Assembly: GCA_037176885.1 (NCBI GenBank)
Contig: JAWWNJ010000253.1
Coordinates: 62,001-126,000, forward strand
Direction of reading: 5' to 3'
Source: Favolaschia claudopus
Taxonomy: Eukaryota; Basidiomycota; Agaricomycetes; Agaricales; Mycenaceae
DNA length: 64,000 nt
Part shown: positions 11,294 through 21,988 of the stretch, piece by piece
How positions within the stretch are numbered: the stretch's first letter is position 1
How the letters are laid out: each line of letters starts with the position of its first letter
Made by a program: the position numbers and the translations under genes
The notes under the pieces: model-generated
Seen by the model: the letters and a program-made list of their open reading frames with translations, nothing else
Database searches by the model: none
What the model was told of the DNA's origin: nothing

Positions 11294-11551
11294 ATGCCCC
11301 TCAAGTTCCTCTGCCCTTTGTCCCGTCGTGTTGTTCAAGACCTCAAGAATCTAAAGGCTGCCTCCTCCACTTCAAGCAATCTGCATCTGCAAGTCTCAAT
11401 GTCCAAGTCAAGCACAAGCTCAAGGCCGAATCCAAGTCCGCTTTTGCAAGGTCTTCCTCGCACATACTCAAGCTTCAAGCCTGTTTCGAGTCAAGACTTC
11501 AAGCTTCAAGAATACCTTGCTTTCTCAAGCCTCTTTCAAGCAGTGTTTTAA
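11294..11551 (+). CDS. Unrecognised small Ser/Leu-rich ORF
   Basis: An 85-codon frame starts at an ATG in reasonable context (CAATGCCCC). It begins MPLKFLCPLSRRVVQDL, is rich in Ser, Lys and Leu, and has repeated TCAAG motifs in the DNA. No domain, signal peptide or splice structure supports it. It directly follows the inverted-repeat element at 10575-11262. It may be a gene fragment or chance. Confidence 0.2.
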   Translation: MPLKFLCPLSRRVVQDLKNLKAASSTSSNLHLQVSMSKSSTSSRPNPSPLLQGLPRTYSSFKPVSSQDFKLQEYLAFSSLFQAVF

Positions 11552-12764
11552 TGGAAATCTCTGCCCGTCTTCCCGCTTCTCATCTCCGACTTGCTTGCGT
11601 ACGAGCACCAAGTACTTAGAGTAGAATTTTGAATGAATAAATCTGTTTTCATCCATTTGCATGTCCCTGAGCCCGATGTATTCTAAGCTGTACTTAGATA
11701 GACCTGAGGTACATTGACAAATAGATGTACTGTCATCGTACTTCTTTCGGCCGAAGCCCCCAGACACGTGTGACTTCTTGCCAACATAGCGCGACATATA
11801 TCTCTTGTTTTCCTGAACCTCTGGAGGAGATCTTGGTACTGCAGGCAAGCTACAAGGCTGCGCTTCTCGAATATTAAACAATCAATAAGCTACAAGTCTT
11901 CCGGTCTGCGATTTCTCGACACAATTCAAAGGGACACTATTTTACCTCAAGCTGCCGCCACGGACGGGTTCGCTCGAGGCAGGGCCGGCGGACCGCCTTG
12001 CCTGCGTACCCCACGACAGAGAACGAGCCTTAGCTGCCCATGGGGCACGCAAAAACCCAAGGGACCAGCCAGCCATAAGGTGCCCCATGCACATTTAAGC
12101 TAATACTTACCATGGGGCACGCTAGATTACAGGGTAGATTAGATTCACCAACCTTCTCGGACTCGCCGCGGACGACCGACATCCGTGGCCGGCGTTCCAG
12201 AGTGCAAGCCGAAACAATCCAAGTTTACTGTAACTTTATGTAACCGGGAACGACCGAGAAGCTGTCAAATTTGACCGCGGGAAGTGGCAGCAAAATCTGA
12301 TGTCACCCCTAAAAATAGAACAGCCCATTTCTGGAAGTTTGGCAGTTACTGTGATCGGAAATCAATAAATTTCTCGTCAAACACTTCGACTGATTTGTTC
12401 AGCTAGAGTACTTGAATTTCGAGTTCGTTACTCGTCAAAATTCCAACGAATTTCAGGCAAGGTAGTAAGCTTATGAAAGCAATCTCTATTGCTATAGAAA
12501 GATCTGTGATGGATATCGGCTTCTTGTCGGCTTCCCTCGGCTTTGCCCGCAAGACTTCACGCGCGCTCGGCGCAATCTCGGCATTCATCGATCATGGGAC
12601 CGCGTCCATGATGTCAATGCTACTAAGTTCTTTTACTTAGCAGCAGAGCGTCATATCCTCCCTCTCAGATCAGCACCGATAAGCCTCAATATGACTCAGG
12701 ACTTCTAAATGTTGAAAATTCAGTTGTATTCGAGGTCGAGAGATCTGATGAACAATTCAAAGCA
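11552..12764. other. Intergenic; degraded MITE near 12280-12330
   Basis: No supported gene. At 11990-12130 the phrase CATGGGGCACGC recurs three times. At about 12280-12330 a stretch matches the interior of the 23096-23216 MITE (a run with CCCCTAAAAATAGAACAGCC), a decayed copy without clear tips. Confidence 0.45.
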
Positions 12765-14712
12765 CTATACTACAAGTTCTCCCCGTTCCACAGCTTGTAT
12801 CTGGGACATTGTGTCCAGTCCCCTAGCCCAGGCAACTGCACGAGGCCACCAGACCGGGAATGGGAGGGTGATTTCAATGTCCTTGCGGCTCACCTTGATC
12901 ACTTCCGATTCCGGGTACCCCTCCTCTGACCACTCGCCTGGAGAAACACCAAAATGTTCTGGGATAATATCCTCGGCATTGATCTGAGTTAATGCTTGAC
13001 GAAAGACAGTCATTGCATAGTCACTCCGGAAGGGTGCCTCATTCCGTGGCACGGCGATCGGATTATTGTGCAAATGCCTCCGTTGGTTCGTTGCAATAGC
13101 AGCATCAATATTGTCTTCGAAATTATCAGGTACTCATCAATGAGAAACATGTTTTGGAAGACGTACTCTCGTCATGGTTTGGATATTGATTACGGGTCTC
13201 CGGGTGAATAGTCTCAAAGTCATCAATATACCGTCCATGCGTAACTTCGCCAATAAGCCGCATGTCCTAAAACACTGTAAGTTGAATGCATTCGAATCTC
13301 CATTAAAATTACCAGTGGGGTTTGGTCGTGACCCTTTCCCGAGATCGGATGGTGGTTCCAGTAATCAACAAAGTCGTCGCAGTCCTTGTTGATATCTTGA
13401 AGGAACAGATAATGCAACAGCCACAGATGGTGGGGATTGCCGCGATCCAGGCGATGGAGTCTTTCAAGACGAAGAAAAAATCCCCTCCAACTGCGTGCAA
13501 ATTGTGTACCAACCTCAACCCATAAACGCTCTATACGCGTGTTCCGAGTCGACCTAGGGAGTAGTTAGTTTGAAGCAGTAAGTTCGTCTGGCCATTTGAC
13601 ATACGTTCCCCATAAGAACGAGCCACGATTTGGGCCTCGGTATTTCAGGAGCCATACAGCTACCCCGATATTCTCGCCTCCACGATCTCCGCGTCCCCGA
13701 GAGGGAGCACCCCATTTGTTGACTGCGCTCAAGAACAATTGTAGTACCGTGGAGGCTCGATTATTAGTGTTTGCTTGCAAGCCGACAATCTGGAATTAGA
13801 TCAAATCAGACTGAGTTAAAAGCTCGAAGAATTTGAGAACCAGTCTGTCATAACCATCGGTGATGCCATGGATTACAATTCCCCACTTTATCAACTTGTG
13901 GTGGCCATCCATGTGCCAGACAGAGTTTGGACGCGCTGACTCGTACTCTCGACGCACAATCTCTTGTTTTCGCAGCACCTGTCCTAAGCCGTCGATACGC
14001 AGCAGGGATTTGCGAACTCTTTCCCTCTGCACTTTGACTCCATGGGTTCGCAAGAACCCAATGAGGTAACGAAGCCCAGACTTTGGCTTGCCGGATTTAA
14101 ATTGTTTAGCGAGAATATCAAGGTCGTAGTCAGTTATGTCCGTGTAACGTTTGTATACGTTGTAGTATTTGAGATAATTGCGGAGCGTGTTTCTATGCAT
14201 TCCGAGTGCATTAGCAATGGTTTGGAGAGTCAATTTGCGCCGCTCCGAGAAAGCATCTGCCAACCACACAGGGTCCACTTGCTTACGCGGCCGACCTCGC
14301 CGTCCAGATAATTCCACACAAACTGGAATCGTGTGTCTGATTCTGGAATGCTCGCTAACGGATTTGATTGATAGTCTATCAAGTATACAGCAGCAATTAC
14401 TTACACTCCATCCGCAATTGTCGCGCTTCGCTCTAGATCGACAGAGATCTGAGCAAGACTATTTACAACAGAGTTGATCCAAGGTTCATCGCCGACTTCT
14501 GGAACAAGGGCTTCGACTATAGGAAGTAGCCGTCCCACAATCTGGTCTGAATGAATACGAAGACGCAGAGGATCGTGTTCTTCTTGTTGGAGTAAAGTAG
14601 CTGCGCTGTTGTAAGCTGTTTCCAGTCTTCGGTGTGCCTCCAGTACATCAGGTTGCCAGTTAAAGTCGTCAGGAGTAGCCGGCAATGCTGGAAAGTTTGC
14701 TGGGTGGACCAT
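12765..14712 (-). CDS. Intact DDE integrase-like protein (rve fold), 559 aa
   Basis: Six exons join in frame: 14712-14405, 14336-13841, 13789-13605, 13553-13313, 13266-13167 and 13114-12765 (1680 nt). The introns are 46-68 nt with GT..AG ends. After an N-terminal helical region comes a basic stretch with RRGRPRKQ, then a helix-turn-helix-like part (TLQTIANALGMHRNTLRNYL). The integrase core has the first Asp in WHMDGHHKL, the second in GDRGGENI and the Glu in NTRIERLW, so the catalytic triad appears present. The C-terminal part after residue 440 is unassigned. A broken paralogue lies at 49621-51247. I saw no flanking inverted repeats. The start is the first ATG of the exon and lies 124 bp from the divergent BTB gene. 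It could be a transposase of an unnamed family or a domesticated copy. Confidence 0.8.
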
Positions 14713-14836
14713 GACGGTGTGAAGTTAAGCCGCGTTGCCAACACGTTGCAGTGTTTGGTTGTGTTTGACTTCCCACGTGGCCGCTTTCTCTATCTTTTGT
14801 CTTTCTACGTTGTCGCACTCGTCGTGCTGCTCCCGG
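14713..14836. promoter_or_regulatory. Shared head-to-head promoter region
   Basis: Only 124 bp separate the start codons of the integrase-like gene (minus) and the BTB gene (plus). The interval is pyrimidine-rich with a CACGTG motif at about 14774-14779 (within CCCACGTGGCC), an E-box-type site. Both genes probably share it; no clear TATA box is seen. Confidence 0.5.
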
Positions 14837-15908
14837 ATGTCAAGTACTGACAGTGTAAACGGCAACCACCACCCTACCTTCTACTTTCTGGATGCCCCTG
14901 TAGTATTCCAGGTCACTTGAATTTGTTTCCGGTCCGAGTTTGTGCTGACTTCCTCGAACGTCACTTCGCAGATCTTCCCCGGTGGTGTGCCCGGAGTATT
15001 GTACCGGCTGCATCCCGGTGTTCTAGGCATTCGCTCTCCATTCTTCGCCACTCTTTTCTCCCTTCCCCGCGGTCCTGCTGCACATCCAAATGTTCGATTG
15101 GAAGGTGCCTCGGACGACAACCCAATCCAGCTCCCAATCACCCTCGAGCAGCAGGATTTTGACAATTTATTATGCTACATTTATCTTGGACCAAGGTGTG
15201 TCGCATATAATCTTCCTCCCACATAAAGCTCATTGATCTCTTGTTAACAGTACACATCCGAAGACGTACGAATTCCTTATCTCGTTACTCAAGATGTCCG
15301 CATTTTTCCAAATCAATGATGGAATTGCCCATGTCATCCAACAGTTCGAGGTGCAGGGTATCGCGCTCGATGCAGGCTTGCAATTCGAACTCGCTCGTCT
15401 TTATCGGATCGACGAGTGGATCGAATCCTCGGTTGAACAATTGGTGAAGCTACCGTTTACGAAGCTTTCAGCCGAACTTATGTCCCAAATGGGAAATGCG
15501 GCCTTTTCGCAATTACTCAAGACGAAGGGGGAGATTGAGAAAGTGAGAAGAAAGTTCACATTTAATGCTCCACCTGTTTGCACTCATCCGGATTGCGATA
15601 ATCCTCCACGCTGCACGGCTTCCTGGACGTGTGAATGGTACCGGAGTGTTCCGAAAAGAATTCACCATCCCAAGGAGGAGTGTTTCATCACGTTGGCCGG
15701 CTTTTTGATTCAGCTATCGAAGGAGAATATTACTGATCTATGTAATGGCTGCCGGGACCGCACCATCACTTGGATCTGGGGTACAGGATATGGAACGAAG
15801 GAGATGGATCTCACGAAACAGGCAGTCGAGGCATTGATGGCCCTTCAAACACACGAACCTGTTCGTGGCACCGTCCGGATTGAAAATGGCCGCCTCATTG
15901 CTTATTAA
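14837..15908 (+). CDS. BTB/POZ domain protein, 318 aa
   Basis: Three exons, 14837-14911, 14972-15195 and 15251-15908 (957 nt), joined by introns of 60 and 55 nt in frame. The product begins MSSTDSVNGNHHPTFYFLD. A BTB-like core follows (LHPGVLGIRSPFFATLFSLP, then DNPIQLPITLEQQDFDNLLC and YIYLGP), and the C-terminal half contains a Cys-rich segment around residues 200-215 and again near GCRDRT. This is the plan of the expanded BTB proteins of mushroom genomes, which are usually protein-interaction adaptors, some acting with cullin ubiquitin ligases. No frame damage is seen. Substrate and function cannot be inferred. Confidence 0.85.
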
Positions 15909-16470
15909 AGGTTCGTGTTCTTCTTCTGCAAGCATCGTCGACTGCTCATCTTCTCTGTATTCAGGTCTACCGTCTCAGACAGTTTCGTTATGACGTTGGT
16001 CTTCATCGTCGTCGCTCTCGGGCATCCAGCAAAACATTACATTCTTTTCTTAATACATCCACTATAGTACATACTTACTCGATACGATCGTACCTACGCT
16101 CCCTTTAATAGTAACGCTCTTTGGTTTTGAAACTTGCGGGAAGTTGAGAACGGACCGGAAGAAAGTTGCGGCAACTTTTTTTTGAACTTTATATCTTGCG
16201 GCATTTTCGACTCCGCAAGTTTGTGTTGCGGAATTTCGACCGAAATGCCGCAAGATAAACGAGGTGATTATCTCTCGTGAATGTTGCGGCATTTCGGTCA
16301 AAACGGCTATTTATATTGCGGATCGGCCGAAAATTGACATATGTTGCGGGATTTAATAAAAGTGCATTCGGACCGCCATATAAATTTAACAATACTGACC
16401 TCGGTTCAATTCCAACAGCTCACGAATTACTCATTACTAGCTCATTAGACTTTCACAGTAACACATAGTA
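15909..16470. other. Intergenic with TTGCGG-type inverted repeats
   Basis: No gene. From about 16160 to 16350 the motif TTGCGGCATTT or its complement recurs five or six times in both orientations. 16190-16255 forms a hairpin (ATCTTGCGGCATTT pairing with GAAATGCCGCAAGAT). It may be a decayed small foldback element. Confidence 0.45.
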
Positions 16471-17180
16471 CTCGTTATGGCAATAAGTCTTGGACGGTGG
16501 GATTTTGCGTCGTTTGCGACAGATCGAACCGCTTTTCGGCTGGTTCAAGATGCTGAATGTGCGTAGAGTGAACCACTGATAAGATTCCGGCCATCAATCC
16601 AATCACCAAGCGCTGATCCGCTGCCATAAAAGGCAGAACACATCAATAACCCCAAATGTGCATTTTTTCGCTCATTGGGACATCATTTCCCATCAAACTT
16701 GTATGGCCCAATGTATAGCTTTGGTGAAGCCCAGTAAAACCCCAGCTTCAATTATGGCAAAAGCTGGTGTAGTTCCCGAGATATTGGGCTGCCAAGTTGG
16801 CCATATTTCGGCTGTTTTGCTATTTTTGCCCATGTTACGGCAAAAAATGGCCGACTTGGCAGCACAATATCTCTGGAACGGCTCAGCCATTTTGCTTAAT
16901 TCAAGGTGTTAAACTTACTAGTTTTGGACGATCTACAAGCCTAGCTATCCAGCTTTGCGCCAAAAACATGGATAACTGGGCCTTAATTTGCAGTTTTCAA
17001 TGTTTATCTCTGTTTTGCCTTTTATGGTTATAGATCAAGATTATTTGATCAGACTGATGGACGGAATGAGGTCGGTGGAGTACTCCACTGACATCTAGCA
17101 CCTCAAATCTGCCGAAAACCTGCTTAGATGGCCAAGAGCAGTCAAAAATTCCACCGTCCAAGACTTATTGCCATAACGAG
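16471..17180. mobile_element. MITE with CTCGTTATGGCAATAAG tips
   Basis: Tips CTCGTTATGGCAATAAGTCT and complement match for about 30 bp. TA flanks it (16469-16470, 17181-17182). It is 710 bp and noncoding. The middle is itself repetitive (two similar GGCCGACTTGG/CCAAGTTGGCC segments around 16790-16865). Confidence 0.85.
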
Positions 17181-17273
17181 TACATTTAAATGAGCACTCT
17201 GTTGGAGACATTGACTGGTAGCATTAGAAAGACCAGTCAAGGCAATACAAATAATTATTTTGCATTTTCATTA

Positions 17274-18020
17274 AGATAGAGAGCGTGGGATCCCTGCACG
17301 CTTATGTCAGCATCACACTGTGACATTGTCACGCTCGACGTCGAGGGCTTATGTTAAGGTCCAGATTGGGAATTTTGCCCAATACAAGTCTTAGATAGAC
17401 GTTCAATGAGGGGTTCCTATTGGGCAGACTTGCCAAAATGTCCCTTGGTCTTTTGCTATATGACCCACAAAAAATTCAGACCACTTTTTTTTCTGAGTGT
17501 TTCTAGGGGCGCTCAATTCTTAGCTCGTCAGCTCGTCTCGTCCGTAAAATATCGATTTTTTGATGAGGGGATCAAAATTTGATGGGAAGTGGAGAGAAAT
17601 GCGGAGTGGGATCAGCAGCTCATCAGCTCATCATGCAATTAAATAATTTCTGGGACGAGACGAGCCGACGAGCTAAGAATTGAGCTCCCCTTCTATGTGG
17701 TTTTCTCACCAAACGGGACACTTTTCAAAACATTCGGAGGAAAATTTGGCCAGCACAGCCACAGGATAGTCATCTCGGCACGCTTCGGCAGCTCGCTTAA
17801 GGGTGGGATCTGTCAGTGCTTACGGTGTGGAAGGTGGTTTTCAAAGCGAAAACCAAAATTTCAGAGCCCAAACAGCGAGATGTCTGTAGGTCAGCCCTTC
17901 TGCAGGCAGGAAAGAGGATGATTTTTTTTTTTACGCGACTGGGGATTTGGCCGTGAGAACGATTAATAAGCGTTACATAACGTGCTTAAGTAAGGTGTGG
18001 GGATCCCACGCTCTCTATCT
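17274..18020. mobile_element. TIR element with AGATAGAGAGCG tips, copy 2
   Basis: Second copy of the 9520-10131 family, TA flanks at 17272-17273 and 18021-18022. It is longer only because a 187-bp MITE sits at 17505-17691. Copy 1 supplies the empty site, which lets that MITE's duplication be read exactly. Confidence 0.9.
17505..17691. mobile_element. 187-bp MITE with 3-bp target duplication, copy 1
   Basis: Tips AGGGGCGCTCAATTCTTAGC and near complement. TCT flanks both sides (17502-17504, 17692-17694), and comparison with 9758-9772 shows the uninterrupted site. Other copies are at 30016-30203, 41926-42112 and 62617-62803. A 3-bp duplication would suit PIF/Harbinger or CACTA relatives, but the tip sequence fits neither cleanly. 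Confidence 0.9.
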
Positions 18021-18022
18021 TA

Positions 18023-19200
18023 TTTGGTAGGCTTTCGAGACCGTGCCCGATAGTGGGTTATAGGGCCTGTCGGGTCGTCGGGCACGATAGTGACCGATAG
18101 TCCCCGAGTCCACCCTATGACGCAGCTGTCGGGCCAATAGCCCGACACCCCCCGATAACAACCGACCGGGCCCGGTAACACAATAAATAAATTTGCGACA
18201 CTATTGTATAATGTACAATTCTACCTTGCCTCCAATACACCAGATTCACATTTGATTCGAGTTCATCGTTCTCTATCGTTTTCTCGTTGACGCCGCCGCC
18301 TACTCGCTCTGCCACCAATCTCGGTATCTGGCTACACTTGAGAACTTCTTTCTAAACTCTTTTTGCTCCACACTCCTCTGCGCACTCTGCGGGGCCGAGG
18401 TTTGACTTGCTTGTCAGAGGGACGTTTCACATGTCAGGTTGATGGACTGTGCACCCGTCCTTTGCTGGCACCAGCGACCATCAAATTCGGTCTGGGATGC
18501 GTGGCTGCATGTTGAATCCTCGAAAAAGTCTGTGGACCGGCTGCAAAATATCTGTTTCCGTTCTATCCCGCGCAAGAGGCAGATCTCGAGCTCCTGGACT
18601 TCTCAAAGACCTAAGCGGTACACTATAGGTGCGCAGGAAACAGAGTTGTGGATCAGTGAATGTCGAGGGAGCCGTGAAGGATGCTGCAGTCGCAAACGCA
18701 GCACAATACGCGAATTCGTGTCTGCGGGGCATTTGCGACTTCAACACGTTCAACGGTGCCGGGTACCGTAAGGCATATATAGAGTAGCAGAAAGGAGCAG
18801 CGAGGGCAAAGGCGGAGGTGCCTTCCAGTAGAGTCGACCGGAGTAAATTCAACCAGAACAAAAACACCTTGCATTTGAATAACGCTTTATTTTCCAATCA
18901 CAGTAGATGAAACAAGATCTTGAATTCAAAGTTAGAAGAAAGGTAGAATGTAGAACATCTTCGCAGCTCTGTAGACAGTTGGATTCGTCGAGAGATCGAT
19001 AGAAATAGCAACGGTGAATTCAGTTGACATTGAGTCGAATGCAGAGAGGCGAGGCCGAGATTTTTGAAGAAAGTTTTGTCCCAGAAACACACAGAACAAT
19101 TGACGAATGTTGAGCAGCGGCCAGCGGCGTGAGTGAGAGAGAGAAGAGACGAAAGAAAGGGAAGAGAGAAAATGAGCGCGATGACGCGATGATTGACAGA
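18023..19200. other. Unassigned; short CCCGATAG repeats then AT-poor sequence
   Basis: 18030-18180 is rich in CCCGATAG/CCCGACA motifs in both orientations, perhaps a decayed hAT subterminal region. 18430-19150 has short open frames on both strands with no domain; none is supported as a gene. Confidence 0.4.
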
Positions 19201-20598
19201 TCACGTCACATCATTGAGTTCAAACTCCGTCGGTATTTTGCCGGCGTCACAAGAAAAGCACTTTAAAAACTCTCTTCCGGTAGATAAATGGTCTTCTGCA
19301 AAATAGGTGAGCATTGAATAGGTTTGGGGCAAGAGGTGACGCACTTGCCACCATATGTTGGCCACGGATGATTCAAAGTCTGATTCTGAGCTGATGCGCA
19401 CCTTGAAATACTCCTGAATAGAGTTGCCCACTGAATTGTATGCTCGCTTACCACGCTACTAGCTTGCATTGTGGACAGCACACTTGATAGATTTTCTTCC
19501 GTGGTATCTTCCGCGCATAGCGTAAATTCGACGGCATGCTGCGACGGCAGCATCATGGATTGAAGCGCAGAATCAAGTTTCACAAAGTTGGCTTTCTCAG
19601 TGTCAGAAATATCACCAAAAGTGACATAAGACAAGACAATTGTACGAAGACGTTTGGAAGATTGCACAATGTGGGCCAACTGGGGAATTGGGGCACCATC
19701 CATGAAGTTGAGGCGAAGGTGAAGTATACGAAGGTTAGGAAGAGGAACGAGGTAAGCGTCGAAGTACTCTTCAGGCTAAGCTCTGTGAGAAAAGACAGTC
19801 GCCTCGATATACAGAACAACTCACCAAACTGACGATCTCGAGGATTTCTACGGTTTCTTTGCACACAGAGTTCCACGGTACAGATGGACCGGGACCAATT
19901 GAGATGGCTCTGATTTGAGAGAAATCAAATGGGTGAAAGACGCGGACGTGTGGATTCAAGGGGTAAGGGGCATCTTGGTTATAGCAGGCTTGAAGAACTA
20001 GACTCTGAAGTCGAATGCTCGGTGCAGTGATGGAGTTTTGTTGGACTCCCTCAGCAGTGTCCAAGCGTAGGTGCTGAATTGTGCGTGAACAATGCTCCCA
20101 GATATGCGTATGAAGCTCAAATGGGCAGCTGTCGTCGGAGAAGTGCAGGGATTTCAGTGTCGGGCAACCGAGAATGCCTTGCATTGCCGCGATGAATGAT
20201 GGGCATGATCTAAGAGCGCATGCAGCGGGATCATGCCGGCGGAGGTCCACGCTTAAAGCAGTGAGGTTCGGAAGATCCAAGCGGCATATCTGCTCAATTG
20301 TCACTTTCGTAACACCGCTGTCATCAGCCCACCAAACAAGATCTAGTTGTCGTATGTTCTGCCTCAATCTTGCGTTAGAGTGCAAGGTCTGGTATAGCTT
20401 GCGCGCGCAAGACTCGGAGAACATGACTCGAGTTGTTATAGCGCGAGGCGATCGCCTGACCAGGAGATACTGCGCTCTGTCTACCCAGCAACGGGCTACC
20501 AACGCACAAGCAAGAAGATCAGAAGGAGAATCATCGTGAAAGTCGATGCAGAGGTCGACCAACTCTTGAATTCTGAATGGACCAGATTGCAGGGACAT
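19201..20598 (-). CDS. F-box-like protein, about 432-436 aa
   Basis: Exon 1 (20598-19825) begins MSLQSGPFRIQELVDLCIDF and has an F-box-like helix pair (DLLACALVARCWVDRAQYLL), then leucine-rich segments (LPNLTALSVDL, TLKSLHFSDDS, LQSLVLQACY). Exon 2 (19775-19452) continues the leucine-rich pattern (LPNLRILHLRLNF). Exon 3 ends at 19201. Intron 1 is 49 nt; intron 2 is either 38 nt (acceptor at 19414) or 50 nt (acceptor at 19402), and both keep the frame. Fungal F-box proteins of this kind usually pair with Skp1 in ubiquitin ligases; that role is inferred from family. The start codon is 50 bp from the hAT target site at 20649. Confidence 0.75.
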
Positions 20599-20822
20599 GG
20601 TGGTAAGTCAAAGAACACGAGCGGTCACATGACGGTTGTCGAGTGGTTAAAGCGCACAGTGACCGTCCGAGGGGATAAGGCCTATAGTGCTACAGTCTCC
20701 TACCCAGCCTCACTTCCGAGTGTTGGGGAGTCACTGAGGGCGTATTCACTGTAAATTCACTGGGTGTAATATTGATTGACAAATCTGATCTTATTACTCC
20801 CGAACTTCAAACCCCCAACACT

Positions 20823-21062
20823 CTCCAGGGAGGCTGGCATAAAACAAGTGTAAACAACATAGCCACATTTCGGAAAAATATTCGTTGTCGATATTTTGCG
20901 ACTCAAAAAAATGGGTGCTGGGTCCAAAGGAGCTCAAAACGCATTTTAAGGCTCCCCCCGCTTTTTATATGGCCGAGGCATATGACGAGGCGGCGAACGA
21001 GAAACATTGTTTAAGTAGGTGGCTATGTTGTTTACACTTGTTTTATGCCAGCCTCCCTGGAG
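20823..21062. mobile_element. 240-bp foldback inside the MULE
   Basis: CTCCAGGGAGGCTGGCATAA and its complement bound a 240-bp unit with long arms, abutting the inner edge of the MULE left repeat. The right repeat lacks it, so it inserted after the MULE formed. The target duplication is not resolvable. Confidence 0.7.
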
Positions 21063-21439
21063 GGTTGATGTCCCGATCAGCTGGGTGTTATCTGCAGGTT
21101 ATCTAACACAGCCACTGCAGATAACATGCAGATTGTACTTTGCAGCGGGGTTTGCTTGAGAGGATCTTTGAGAAACAAAGGAGCATGTACCTCTGAAGCA
21201 ATTGACTAGATTTGTCTCTTTACTTGGCTCAAAACGGCGCTGTGGGCCGCCAATTAGCCAGAAAGCAGATAACACTGTTATCTGCGTGACGCTGTGACTA
21301 ACAGTGACTTCAAGTCTCTCGTCTGCTCTGCCAGCTTCCCCCTTCCACCGGGTCTCTTTCGGCTTGGCTTTCGCCTATTCAACTCTCCAGATAGTACAGC
21401 TCCTTTGCCTCCACCTCAAAATGCTCTAAGGTCCCTATT

Positions 21440-21988
21440 TTGTCCCTATTGATACCGGATTTTCGTCGCAACGACATGCTCTCTTCGTGGTCGCATTGGC
21501 CCAACCCTGAAGACTCTTTTATTTCTGGAGAAGCTACCAGTATCCATTTCAGGAATGGATACACTCCGAACCTTCATGTGAACTTCGGCCCTGTCTCCAC
21601 TTGGTCTCCGCTCAATTTGCCTGAGATTCATGAACCATCTTCTCAAATTGCATTCGGCGCTGGCAGAATTGCTTTGTATGAATCTGAAGCGGAGTTGCAT
21701 GGTCAATGTGCACCCATATATTCCCTGGTGCGTGCCCTGACCCCACCAACACATGCTATTGCTCATGTTGTCACAATACTCGCCAGACTTTCAATTTCAG
21801 AGTGGGTGTACATACGACTGGACTCCAATGGCTCGACTTTTTGTTTGCATGTCTGGCTAGGCTCGTTACCAGCCTGTCTACGATATACAACGAATTTTTA
21901 CATTGGGGAGTGTCGTTGTGTATACGGCAACGACCCTCCCCAATATAAAAATCGTTGCATTTCGTATACAGACTGGTCACGAGTCTAA
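21440..21988 (+). CDS. ORF carried in the MULE, function unknown
   Basis: An 182-codon open frame beginning MSLLIPDFRRNDMLSSWSHW. Residues 1-140 look protein-like (mixed, aromatic-rich: NLHVNFGPVSTWSPLNLPE), while the last 43 codons run into a 128-bp hairpin and are probably not original coding sequence. No domain is recognised. A TIR element with one host-like frame and no transposase resembles a Pack-MULE carrying a captured fragment; this is inference. Confidence 0.4.
   Translation: MSLLIPDFRRNDMLSSWSHWPNPEDSFISGEATSIHFRNGYTPNLHVNFGPVSTWSPLNLPEIHEPSSQIAFGAGRIALYESEAELHGQCAPIYSLVRALTPPTHAIAHVVTILARLSISEWVYIRLDSNGSTFCLHVWLGSLPACLRYTTNFYIGECRCVYGNDPPQYKNRCISYTDWSRV
21860..21987. repeat. 128-bp hairpin MITE
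   Basis: GGCTCGTTACCAGCCTGTCT and a near complement pair over about 58 bp each side of a short loop. It forms the 3' end of the ORF at 21440-21988. Confidence 0.7.

Noticed and set aside
18481..18897. Minus-strand 138-codon frame
   Set aside because: Starts without good context, competing frames on the plus strand, no domain.
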